Source: Stieleria marina (lineage in GTDB: Bacteria > Planctomycetota > Planctomycetia > Pirellulales > Pirellulaceae). From it: a stretch of 64,000 bases of DNA. This document shows positions 27,118-35,317 of the stretch, piece after piece. A model generated the notes under the pieces. The model saw only the letters and a list, made by a program, of their open reading frames with translations, ran no database searches and was not told the DNA's origin. The stretch covers positions 5,146,001 to 5,210,000 of the forward strand of contig CP036526.1 of assembly GCA_007741555.1 (NCBI GenBank), given 5' to 3'. The translations under genes were made by a program, and so were the position numbers. Numbering within the stretch: the stretch's first letter is position 1; the number at the start of each line of letters is the position of its first letter.

Positions 27118-28691
27118 AACGAGCTCTCCACCTACTGACGTTCGTGCTACTGACCTTCGTGTCCTTTGTAGCGACGGCGATGTTCGCACCATCGGTCCTG
27201 TCGCAAGAGAAGCCCGTCGTCGTTCGGCCCAACACAACATTGCTAAATGATGTCGATACGACGGAAATCATGAGAGCGACAGCCAAGCGTTATGTCGATC
27301 ATTCCACGATCGCCGTCGCTGAAATCAACTTAGAAAGGATCGCCGCTGCGAATTTGACAAAGGCGTTCGAACTATTTCCCAAAATTCAACTCGGGAAGTC
27401 AAACGTCGTCGATGCGACTGCGTTGATGCAAGCCGCAATCAAACAGATTCGATCAGCGTCTGCTAAACGGCTGTATGTGATTACATCGCTCAGTAGCTTC
27501 CAAGAGGGTGGCCCACTGATTGTGATTCCTTGCCAGAATCCGGCCGCCGTTGATGGTGTGGTTCAAAACCTCGCCAAAGACTCAGATCAGGCCAACTGGT
27601 TGCGTACAATGGTCAGCGAGGACGCGCTGCTGTTAGGTCCACAATTGACTTTGGATCGGAGCAAAGCTGTTAAACCGGTTGAGCGAATTGTCTTGATGAG
27701 TAGGATCTCCAAACGCGACAGTTTTGACCACTCGCTCAGCATCCATCTACCGGAGGAAACTCGTGCGGAATTGGCCGCCCTTTGGCCGGACGTCGCTCCC
27801 GCATCATGGCCACTGAAGTTTTCACCACGGCAAGTGATGCAGGATGCCGAGCATGCGTCAGTTTCTTGGTCGCTGATGGAGATGCCGCGTATGAGCGCTC
27901 AAGTTCTTGGTAGCGATGAGTCAGCCGCTAAGCGACTTGAAACGCTAATCAAGGAAGCCGTTGAATTGCGACCGGAATTGAAACAATCGGTGTCCGTATC
28001 TGTCGACAAACGTCGGGTAAATCTAAACGTTTCGTCCGAGCAGTTCCCCAAACTGTTGAGTCAAGTAGTATCGCCAGTCGTCGCCAAGAACGATCGGATG
28101 TCGCGAATGAGTGATGTAAAGCAGGTGCTTTTGGCTTTTCACAACTTTCACTCTGCCTACAAGTACATCCCGGCGCGATGCTGGACCGACAAAGCCAGCA
28201 AACCGCTTCTCAGTTGGCGAGTGGCAGTGTTGCCCTTCATGAACCAACAAGCCATTTGGCAGGAAATGGATCGAACCCAGGCTTGGGACAGTGATCAAAA
28301 CCGACCGTTCAGCGAAACCGTCATCCCGGCGTATTCGGGAATTCGACCGGATCCGAAACAACCGCACTCCACCCGCCTACGGGCACCGGTGTTTCCCGGT
28401 TCCGCTTGGCATGGCGAAGGCGAACCGAAGCGTTTTCGTGATGTCATCGACGGTTTGTCCAACACGATCGCCGTGATCGTTGCCCCTCCCGAAGCGGCGA
28501 CGCCGTGGGCATCACCGGAGCCTTGGATCATTTCCACAGACGATCCCATGAAAGATGTTTTTGGCGATCAAGACGAGGTCATCGTTGCCCGATTCGATGG
28601 CTCCATTCAAGTCATCAAAAAAACCGACATGACCAACAAGAAACTTGCCGCGATGTTAACGATTGCCGGCAAAGAAGTTATCAAGGATTGA
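27114..28691 (+). CDS. Secreted protein with C-terminal DUF1559-like domain
   Basis: 525 residues. The signal peptide is followed by a helical and strand-rich domain of unknown type (about 50-320). From about 330 a DUF1559 (SBP_bac_10) pattern appears: LLAFHNFHSAYKYIPARCWTDKASKPLLSWRVAVLPFMNQQAIWQEM, later IDGLSNTIAVIVAPPEAATPWASP. In most DUF1559 proteins this domain follows a type IV pilin-like N-terminus; here it does not. It is coupled by ATGA to the previous gene and closes the sigma/anti-sigma-like operon. Confidence 0.8.
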   Translation: MKRALHLLTFVLLTFVSFVATAMFAPSVLSQEKPVVVRPNTTLLNDVDTTEIMRATAKRYVDHSTIAVAEINLERIAAANLTKAFELFPKIQLGKSNVVDATALMQAAIKQIRSASAKRLYVITSLSSFQEGGPLIVIPCQNPAAVDGVVQNLAKDSDQANWLRTMVSEDALLLGPQLTLDRSKAVKPVERIVLMSRISKRDSFDHSLSIHLPEETRAELAALWPDVAPASWPLKFSPRQVMQDAEHASVSWSLMEMPRMSAQVLGSDESAAKRLETLIKEAVELRPELKQSVSVSVDKRRVNLNVSSEQFPKLLSQVVSPVVAKNDRMSRMSDVKQVLLAFHNFHSAYKYIPARCWTDKASKPLLSWRVAVLPFMNQQAIWQEMDRTQAWDSDQNRPFSETVIPAYSGIRPDPKQPHSTRLRAPVFPGSAWHGEGEPKRFRDVIDGLSNTIAVIVAPPEAATPWASPEPWIISTDDPMKDVFGDQDEVIVARFDGSIQVIKKTDMTNKKLAAMLTIAGKEVIKD

Positions 28692-28722
28692 TTCGTCGAC
28701 AAAAGCTTGCCAGAGCAGTTCA

Positions 28723-31341
28723 TCAGTTTTCTTCGTTTGCGATATGCCGCGGCTCTTTGCCAAGCAGCTTGCGAACGAAAAAGTCTGCTTGGCGGCGTTT
28801 CGCATAAGGATGTCCCGCCGCGCCGTGCCCCACACCCGGCATGATCAACTGTTCAAAATCCTTGTCGGCTTTCACCAAAGCGTCGATCACTTGCACGGTA
28901 CTGACCGGATCGACGTTGTTATCGAGTTCCCCCCAAATCAACATCAAATCTCCCTGCATGCGATGTGCCTGCGTGACGTTGGATTGTTCTGCGTAATGCG
29001 GGCCGATGGGCCAGCCCATCCATTGCTCGTTCCACCAAAGCTTGTCGACGCGATTGTCATGGCAGCCACAGTCGGCAACCGCAGCGTGATAGAAATCCCC
29101 GTGTGCGATCAGGGCACGCATCGCACTTTGCCCCCCGGCTGACCCGCCCCAGATTCCAACACGGTCCAGATCCATCTCAGGATGATTGGCCGCGGCGGAC
29201 TTGATCCACGCGATTCGATCGGGAAACCCGCTGTCGCCCAGATTCTTCCAGCACACATCGTGAAATGCTTTGCTGCGGTGACTGGTGCCCATGCCATCGA
29301 GCTTGACGACAATGAATCCCAATTCAGCCATCTCGTACATGCGATTGTGAAGTCCAAAACTCTTGGGCGCAAACGCGCTGTGCGGCCCCGCGTAGATGTC
29401 TTCCAGCACGGGGTATCGTTTATCGGGATCAAAGTTTGTCGGCCGCACAATTACGCCGTGAATATCCGTCTTGCCGTCGCGACCCTTGGCCACAAACCGC
29501 TCGGGATAACGCCATTGAGTCTCCAGCAGTTGCGACGCATCGGCACGTTCGAGTTCGCAAATCAGCTCGCCTGATTCCACATCGCGCAACTCGGTGACGG
29601 GAGGCAAGTCGACTCGCGAAAACGTATCGATCAAAAGCTTGCGGTTGGGCGAAAACCTCCACCGATGATTTCCGTCACCTTGGGTTAATCGCGTCAAGTT
29701 CTCGCCGTCAAAATCAACTCGAACTAGATGGACGTGATACGGGTCTTGGTCAGGATCGATCCCGGACACTTTCAAATACAGTTGCCGGTTTTCTTCATCC
29801 ACTCGTTCGACTTCGCGAACTACCCAGTCGCCCGATGTGATTGCATTTTTGACTTCGCCCGTCGATTGATCGATCAAGTACAGATGATTCCATCCGGACC
29901 GTTCGCTCATCCAGATCACTTCGTCGGTCGAATCCAAACGCCGCAAAAATGTCTTGTGCGAGTAGCAAACGAATGTGTCGCTACGTTCGTCGACAACGGT
30001 TCGCGGAGTCCCTGATTCGACATCGACCGAAACAAGACGCAGGACTTGATGGCCTCGTTGGTTGTAGAGAAATGAAAACGATTTGCTGTCGCTGTTCCAC
30101 GCCACGTCATTGATTTGATAGGGATTGTCGAACAGTTCGTTGTCAACTGTGATCGGTTCGTCTTTCGAAATGTCAAACAGAACAGGACGGTCGATATCGA
30201 TCTCATCTCCTGGCTTCACGTAGTTGATCGTTTTTAGCTCGCCGTGAATCGAATCGTCGGGGGCAGCATCAACCATCGCGACTTGCCGCTTCTCTGTCAC
30301 TTGAATCTGCATCAAAACGAAGTACCGCGAATCGGGAGACCACCAGACCTTCTCTCCAAATCGATTTGCCGGATCAAAATCGATGTCAAACCGGTGCGTC
30401 GGCTCGGTTATCGTTTTTCCACGAGGGGAAGGTGCAACGAGTGGAAGCCCGTCTTCGAACCCGACGACCCATTTTCCGTCAGGCGACTGTGTACTGAAAC
30501 GTTGGCGTTTGACGCGGCGTGAGGTCCTCTTTGGCTTCGGTGTGGACTCGTCAACGACAGCCAGTTCGTTCCAAGGTTCGACAACAAACGAAGCAACGTC
30601 GCGATCTGCATCGTTCGTCAAGACCCAAGCGTGCCCCACGAAACTTCCTTGGCGCTTCGACTTGCCAGGTGCGAGCTTCCCGTATGAAACTCGCCTTCCA
30701 GTCTGATCAACCCAAAAAATCTCTAGATCCGCTTTTAACGCGTTCTGAAATTCGATGGGCGATCCTTGAGCACTCTGGTTGCTGCGGTGCACAAAATCTT
30801 GTGGTTCAACTCTCCCACTGTCGTCCTTAGTGTCCGCGGAGCTACCGGACTCTTTGAGCGTCCCGCTCGTACGGCTGAAAGCCCAATTTCGGCCAGCGAA
30901 TTTAAACTGCAACTTGGAGAGGTCGTCATTGAATCGAAGGGATCGAATGTCGATCTTGTCGGCGTCGACCGCTGTCTTTGTTGCATCTGCAAGTGCATCG
31001 GCCAACGACTGATGATCAAAGGCAGGCTCTCGTTGTTTGGTGGTGGAATCCACTACGACAAATGCGTGCGAATCGGGGCCCGTTCGAACGCGGTACCACA
31101 GCTTGTCATCTTCCTTGCCAAACCAATGCGGCTGGATACTCTGGCGAGAAACACGATCGGATGTTCGGTCGCTGTAGGATTTCCAGCGACCATAGTCTTC
31201 CATGCTGCCCTGGCCGTGGCTGCCCGATGCTGACAGAGCAACAATCAGCGACACGACGAAAAGCAAGCGAACACTAAAGGCTGCTGTGTGTCGATGCGGT
31301 CGTTGCAATAAGTTATTTTGCGTTTGTTCCGTCGTGGTCAT
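28723..31341 (-). CDS. Secreted prolyl oligopeptidase family (S9) peptidase with an embedded VHL-beta-like domain
   Basis: 872 residues. A signal peptide at about 20-44 is followed by a DPP IV-like N-terminal part, an inserted segment at 192-263 that looks like a VHL beta domain (listed separately), a beta-propeller region (FSTQSPDGKWVVGF, WSPDSRYFVLMQ, WNSDSKSFSFLYNQRG) and an alpha/beta-hydrolase domain. The catalytic triad is visible: Ser734 in GIWGGSAGG, Asp807 in WGELDNNVD and His839 in PGVGHGAAGHP. It should cleave short peptides, probably dipeptides after proline or similar residues, in the periplasm or outside. The gene stands alone, convergent with the DUF1559-like gene. Confidence 0.92.
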   Translation of the reverse strand: MTTTEQTQNNLLQRPHRHTAAFSVRLLFVVSLIVALSASGSHGQGSMEDYGRWKSYSDRTSDRVSRQSIQPHWFGKEDDKLWYRVRTGPDSHAFVVVDSTTKQREPAFDHQSLADALADATKTAVDADKIDIRSLRFNDDLSKLQFKFAGRNWAFSRTSGTLKESGSSADTKDDSGRVEPQDFVHRSNQSAQGSPIEFQNALKADLEIFWVDQTGRRVSYGKLAPGKSKRQGSFVGHAWVLTNDADRDVASFVVEPWNELAVVDESTPKPKRTSRRVKRQRFSTQSPDGKWVVGFEDGLPLVAPSPRGKTITEPTHRFDIDFDPANRFGEKVWWSPDSRYFVLMQIQVTEKRQVAMVDAAPDDSIHGELKTINYVKPGDEIDIDRPVLFDISKDEPITVDNELFDNPYQINDVAWNSDSKSFSFLYNQRGHQVLRLVSVDVESGTPRTVVDERSDTFVCYSHKTFLRRLDSTDEVIWMSERSGWNHLYLIDQSTGEVKNAITSGDWVVREVERVDEENRQLYLKVSGIDPDQDPYHVHLVRVDFDGENLTRLTQGDGNHRWRFSPNRKLLIDTFSRVDLPPVTELRDVESGELICELERADASQLLETQWRYPERFVAKGRDGKTDIHGVIVRPTNFDPDKRYPVLEDIYAGPHSAFAPKSFGLHNRMYEMAELGFIVVKLDGMGTSHRSKAFHDVCWKNLGDSGFPDRIAWIKSAAANHPEMDLDRVGIWGGSAGGQSAMRALIAHGDFYHAAVADCGCHDNRVDKLWWNEQWMGWPIGPHYAEQSNVTQAHRMQGDLMLIWGELDNNVDPVSTVQVIDALVKADKDFEQLIMPGVGHGAAGHPYAKRRQADFFVRKLLGKEPRHIANEEN
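30553..30768 (-). other. VHL-beta-like domain inside the S9 peptidase (residues 192-263)
   Basis: The encoded segment starts GSPIEFQNALKADLEIFWVD and continues with a G-x4-Y-x-x-L-x-PG run, then SFVGHAWVLTNDA and a closing VVEPWNELAV. Human VHL has the same order of marks: IxFxN, WLNFDG, a Y-x-x-L-PPG segment, S-x-x-GHLW-x-F-x-D and a closing hydrophobic strand. The match is by eye, not by search. Confidence 0.6.
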
Positions 31342-31468
31342 TTGAAAATACGTTCAAAGGCGTTATAAATCGCTCCGCTCATCCGCCGTTTTTGCGGTCA
31401 GCGTTCTACTGGTTGGTGCTCTTGTAGTCACCTCAAACTAACTTACTCCGTTTCACATTGCATGTGCC

Positions 31469-32005
31469 ATGAGCGTCAGCGTTTATTATCGTTCAATCGA
31501 ATCGATGCACCCGGCTCAGGCCTTTGAAGTGCGTGATGCGGCGGACCGATTCACAACGGAATTTGATTGGCTAACGTGTGATTCTCCTCGCTTTGAGCAG
31601 GAGAAGGACGGCTACTTGTCCGGCAACGTCATGCCGGTTTTTGATTGCCAAAACGAGACGGAAGAATCGGCGGATCGATTGGGCGGATTGTACGACGCCA
31701 TCGAAGTCCTACGACAGCTTTCGCAATTGCACGGTGTCGACTGGGAAATCTGGCACGATTATGAACCTCAAGGCATCGGCAAGATCATCAACGGAGCAGC
31801 CAATCTTCAGCTGACCGAAGAAATCGACTCGGTAGTTCAAATTGGCAATCTGTTTGGCGAAGTTGGGTTCGACGAAGAGGAGCTAGAAGAGGAACAGGAA
31901 ACGACACCACAGGGTTTCGGAGTCTGGCGAGCCACGATCCATGAAACTTCCGCCGACTACGCAAGACAAGAACCGCGTGTCCTGAAGTTCCCCGGCGTTA
32001 AGTAG
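31469..32005 (+). CDS. Hypothetical acidic protein
   Basis: 178 residues with no signal or membrane segment. A folded-looking first part (MSVSVYYRSIESMHPAQAFEVRDAADRF, WEIWHDYEPQGIGKIING) ends in an acidic stretch near residues 133-143 (FDEEELEEEQE). I recognise no family, but the composition and good ATG suggest a real cytoplasmic protein. It is divergent from the S9 peptidase, with 127 bases between, and precedes a small tandem repeat. Confidence 0.65.
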   Translation: MSVSVYYRSIESMHPAQAFEVRDAADRFTTEFDWLTCDSPRFEQEKDGYLSGNVMPVFDCQNETEESADRLGGLYDAIEVLRQLSQLHGVDWEIWHDYEPQGIGKIINGAANLQLTEEIDSVVQIGNLFGEVGFDEEELEEEQETTPQGFGVWRATIHETSADYARQEPRVLKFPGVK

Positions 32006-32080
32006 CTTGCGATAGGCAGATCGCAACTCAATTGCTTCCCGGCTCAAGTAGATAGTAAAGCGGCCGAACGCTTTTTGGTC

Positions 32081-32127
32081 GCGGCAGGGCGTTGCTCGCG
32101 GCAGGGCGTTGCTCGCGACAAAGCGTT
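32081..32127 (+). repeat. 17-base tandem repeat, about 2.8 copies
   Basis: GCGGCAGGGCGTTGCTC occurs at 32081-32097 and again exactly at 32098-32114; a diverged third copy (GCGACAAAGCGTT) runs into the stop codon of the minus-strand gene ending at 32126. It lies between two convergent genes. Confidence 0.85.
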
Positions 32128-32641
32128 AGTCAAAATCAAAGTGGCTGATCCCGCGTGCGCCGGATGGCAATTGTCCGGTCACCATCACTTCGATCGGCGG
32201 GTATTTGACGGGATTGTATCGCTGACTACTTCGTTTGTCGGTAAAGACGCGAAGTGGCAAAATCAAGGGTTCATCTGCCGGCAGCGGCGACTCACGATGC
32301 AGCAAGTATTGCCCGTTGACTTCGATGCTTAATCGCGGGATCGCGACGTCCGCCAAGTTCTTAATCACGACGACATCGGTAAGCGTTGCTCCTTCACCCG
32401 TTTTGGTCGCAACAACATCGCGGTCCAACGTGACTGACACCGGGAGCGATGGCCCATTGATGCTTTCAGGAAACAAGGCATAAACGCTTAGCCCCAACGC
32501 CGCCATCGCCGACAAGCTGAGCACCAGCCCACGCCGAGAAAGCTGAAGGGTAGGTGCGATCTTAGGAGAGGCCGACGGCTGAACGTCCGTCGTTGGCGAA
32601 TCGGCGGAGGCGGCAGAAACGTCGCGAGTGGGTTTGGTCAT
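32126..32641 (-). CDS. Hypothetical single-pass membrane protein
   Basis: 171 residues. About 35 cytoplasmic, Ser/Pro-rich residues precede one membrane helix (GLVLSLSAMAALGLSVYALF) and an outside domain of about 115 residues with beta-sandwich character (TLTDVVVIKNLADVAIPRLSIEVNGQYLLHRESPLPADEPLILPL). That region resembles domains that hold non-covalent protein-protein contacts, but no family can be named. It follows the sigma-54 activator gene in the same direction after 206 bases. Confidence 0.65.
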   Translation of the reverse strand: MTKPTRDVSAASADSPTTDVQPSASPKIAPTLQLSRRGLVLSLSAMAALGLSVYALFPESINGPSLPVSVTLDRDVVATKTGEGATLTDVVVIKNLADVAIPRLSIEVNGQYLLHRESPLPADEPLILPLRVFTDKRSSQRYNPVKYPPIEVMVTGQLPSGARGISHFDFD

Positions 32642-32847
32642 TGGATGAAGTAATGCAGGACATGAAACGATCCCGATCTATCCTAGAGGGTTCGTCAACA
32701 TCCGGTAAGGAACCGAATACCGCAAACCGCTTTGCATCACCCCTGGCCCCTGCGAGCCGATCCCCCAATCGAACAGAGAACCGGAAGAAATTGTTTCGAT
32801 GATAAACGCAGAGAAGTCGCAAAACATCGATCAATATGGCGGTTGCC

Positions 32848-33882
32848 CTACGCAGCATCCGATTCGCGGTACAGGCGAATTTTGTTCGTCAGCGTTCGCG
32901 GTGATACTCCCAACGTCTCGGCGACCATTTGGCGATTGCCATAATGTTCGATCGCGGCAGTGATAATTTGCCGCTCGATGTCCGCCAAACGCATCCGCAA
33001 CCATTGCTCGGGAAGCTCAGAACCAACGTGATTGAGCCCATGGTCGTCCTGGCCGGACTCGTTGCCGCTCACTTCACCGGCCACAGTCTCTTGTGACTCA
33101 CGGTCGGCAGATGATGATTCTTCGGGCTGTGGTTGATCTCCACCATCCAGCTGCAGCAACTCTTCGCCAATCATTGCCTCTTCCGCAAAAATGCACGCGC
33201 CATGAACCACGTTTCGCAATTCGCGCACATTGCCGGGCCAGTGGTAGTTTGCCATTCGCTGCAGCGCTGCTCTGGTGAACCCCTTGAGCACAACAGCACC
33301 TTCCTTCTTGAAGCGTTCCAAAAAGTGCATGGCCAGTAGCGGAATATCTTCTTTGCGTTCGCGTAGTGGCGGGATCCGCAATTGCACTACGTTGATCCGA
33401 TGGAACAGATCCAAACGAAAGCGGCCCTGCTGGACTTCAACTGCCATGTCACGGTTGGACGACGCGATGATACGGACATTGTGCTGAAGCGATTGACTGC
33501 TGCCGACGCGTTCAAATTCGTTGCTTTCCAACACACGAAGCAATTTGCACTGTGTCGACGTCGGCACCTCACTGACTTCGTCCAGCAATAAGCTTCCATC
33601 ACGCGCCAGCTCAAAACGTCCTTTGCGGGTTTGGACCGCATCGGTAAAAGCGCCTTTCTCGTGCCCGAACAGCTCGCTCTCGATCAAGCCTCGGGACAGG
33701 GCTGCGCAATTGACTCGCACCAGCGACGCCTGGGCACGCTGACTGGCGTCGTGCACCAACTGCGCAAACAATTCTTTGCCGGTACCGCTTTCACCCGTCA
33801 ACAGCACAGGCGCATTGCTTGCGCCGACGCGACGAGCTCGCATCATCAGCTGCTTCATTTTTGCCGACTGAGTGATAATCAC
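32848..33882 (-). CDS. Sigma-54-dependent activator without sensor domain, GAFTDA variant
   Basis: 344 residues that begin almost directly with the AAA+ domain. Walker A GESGTGKE at 30-37 and Walker B GSLLLDEV are present, and the sensor and arginine-finger regions are normal ([22 protein letters not shown]). The sigma-54 contact loop reads GAFTDA at 77-82 instead of GAFTGA. A linker of about 60 Ser/Glu/Gln-rich residues precedes a Fis-type helix-turn-helix ([21 protein letters not shown]). With no receiver or FHA domain it must be controlled by level or partner. It is the last but one gene of a minus-strand run next to flagellar genes and may be their activator, as FleQ/FlrA are elsewhere. 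Confidence 0.85.
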   Translation of the reverse strand: MIITQSAKMKQLMMRARRVGASNAPVLLTGESGTGKELFAQLVHDASQRAQASLVRVNCAALSRGLIESELFGHEKGAFTDAVQTRKGRFELARDGSLLLDEVSEVPTSTQCKLLRVLESNEFERVGSSQSLQHNVRIIASSNRDMAVEVQQGRFRLDLFHRINVVQLRIPPLRERKEDIPLLAMHFLERFKKEGAVVLKGFTRAALQRMANYHWPGNVRELRNVVHGACIFAEEAMIGEELLQLDGGDQPQPEESSSADRESQETVAGEVSGNESGQDDHGLNHVGSELPEQWLRMRLADIERQIITAAIEHYGNRQMVAETLGVSPRTLTNKIRLYRESDAA

Positions 33883-33957
33883 CGACGCTTGCCCCTGAAT
33901 CGTTGATAAACCGAATGCCTCTGAACTCGCCCGAGTCCAGGTGCCATGCTGTTGGAT

Positions 33958-34347
33958 TTAGCCGCGCCGGCCGCCGCCATACGCATTTTGCATTTGCACC
34001 GCGCGGACACTCTCTTGGATTTTTGGGAAAAGACGATTGGCCGATTCCAACGTTGTCTTCTCTAGCTGCGCCAACTTTGGCATCAATCCCTTGACAAGCT
34101 CGATAGTTTCATCGGTTGGATTCCGTAGTTCATCCGGAAGAGAATCGTTGGTTTGCCGAAAGACCTCACGCAAAGGAAGCAGCGACTTTTCGGTTTCTTT
34201 GATCGCCAACATTTGTTCGTTGATGTCGTCGATGGATTCCGCCGGCCCCTCATTGAGCGCATCGACCACTTGATCGAGCAACTTGTACTGCTGCAGTAGT
34301 TGCAGGGTCAGTTTATGCAGCTGAGTGTATTGAGCTTTATCGCACAT
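33958..34347 (-). CDS. FlgN-like flagellar chaperone candidate
   Basis: 129 residues, all helical with heptad-like leucines (LHKLTLQLLQQYKLLDQVVDALN, IDDINEQMLAIKETEKSLLPLREVF, LAQLEKTTLESANRLFPKIQESVRAVQMQNAYGGG). Length and pattern suit FlgN, which guards the hook-filament junction proteins FlgK and FlgL before export, and the ending QNAYGG also occurs in FlgN-like proteins. It overlaps the preceding gene by 11 bases and lies a few kilobases from flgM, fliC, fliD and fliS. The identification rests on context and coiled-coil nature and is not firm. Confidence 0.5.
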   Translation of the reverse strand: MCDKAQYTQLHKLTLQLLQQYKLLDQVVDALNEGPAESIDDINEQMLAIKETEKSLLPLREVFRQTNDSLPDELRNPTDETIELVKGLMPKLAQLEKTTLESANRLFPKIQESVRAVQMQNAYGGGRRG

Positions 34348-35317
34348 GGGTTTCGGACCTTTTGATCAGGGTGTCCAGATCGTTCGTGATTTCGTTCAGC
34401 GTCGGCTTGGCCGTCTTTACCATTTCGGACTGCTTGAGCCACCAGCGGGCAATAGGCACCGACCTGTCGGCGATTTTTGCGTTTGATATTTCACGCAGCT
34501 GTGCTTCGGCGGCTTCGCTATTTCCTAGTCGGCGATCACACAGGGCGGTCAGCAATTCCAACCAAGTTCGATCAGCGGGCGATAGCTTGTCTGCGTCGAC
34601 CGCTTTGAGCGCCTTGAACGCAGCCGAGTAGTTCTTTGTTTGATACAAGTTTTCGCCCAACGCCAAATGGTCAACTGGTGACGCAAAGATCTGCGTTGCC
34701 GAAACCACTTGCGGTTCTTCTTCCGCCGGCGGCGGTGTCTGCGGTGCCGGCTGCAAGCTGCTTTCGATAGCGGACAACGTTGGCTCAACGGCCGAACGAT
34801 CGACCAGTGGACGGCTCCCAGGCAGTTGGCTTCCAGACAGCAGCGGTGGGATCAGCGTGGCCGCCTGTTGCCGAGCCGCCCCGCGATTGAAGGACTGGTC
34901 TCGTTGAGACCGCTCGGCACTCCCGCTATTCCGTCGCAAACGACGCAGTAGTTCAATTCGTTTTCGCAGATCACCGACGCTCTCTGTTGCACTAGGTGGT
35001 TTCTCTGTTGCTGTCACCGCTGGATCCGCCGAAGGAATCAACGGTGGATTAATCGATTCACCGTCCGTCCCTGCGCTGGACTGCGGAGTTGCCAACCGCT
35101 CGCGTACACGTTCCGTGGTTTCTAACAACGACTGCAGATTCGCTTCAATTCCCAGCGGCAAACCACTCTCAGCCCTTTGCTGAACAGGCACCAGATCGAT
35201 GCCGTCAAGGTATTCCTGAGCCCCTGCAAAATCAGAGGTGACTACCAATGAAAACGTAGCGATAAACGACAGCGTCGCGGCAGAACATTGGCAAGACAGT
35301 GTTTTCACAATCATCAC
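34337..35317 (-). CDS. Secreted TPR-like hypothetical protein of the flagellar-adjacent operon
   Basis: 326 residues. A signal peptide (LSFIATFSLVVTSDFAGAQ) leads into a long low-complexity region rich in Pro, Ser, Gln and Arg (about 60-220), then a C-terminal helical part with TPR-like pairs (HLALGENLYQTKNYSAAFKALKAVDADKLSPADRTWLELLTALCDRRLGNSEAAEAQLREI). It overlaps its upstream neighbour by four bases (ATGA) and its downstream neighbour by 11, so it is within an operon. Its function is unknown; location suggests a periplasmic part related to the flagellum. Confidence 0.65.
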   Translation of the reverse strand: MMIVKTLSCQCSAATLSFIATFSLVVTSDFAGAQEYLDGIDLVPVQQRAESGLPLGIEANLQSLLETTERVRERLATPQSSAGTDGESINPPLIPSADPAVTATEKPPSATESVGDLRKRIELLRRLRRNSGSAERSQRDQSFNRGAARQQAATLIPPLLSGSQLPGSRPLVDRSAVEPTLSAIESSLQPAPQTPPPAEEEPQVVSATQIFASPVDHLALGENLYQTKNYSAAFKALKAVDADKLSPADRTWLELLTALCDRRLGNSEAAEAQLREISNAKIADRSVPIARWWLKQSEMVKTAKPTLNEITNDLDTLIKRSETHVR

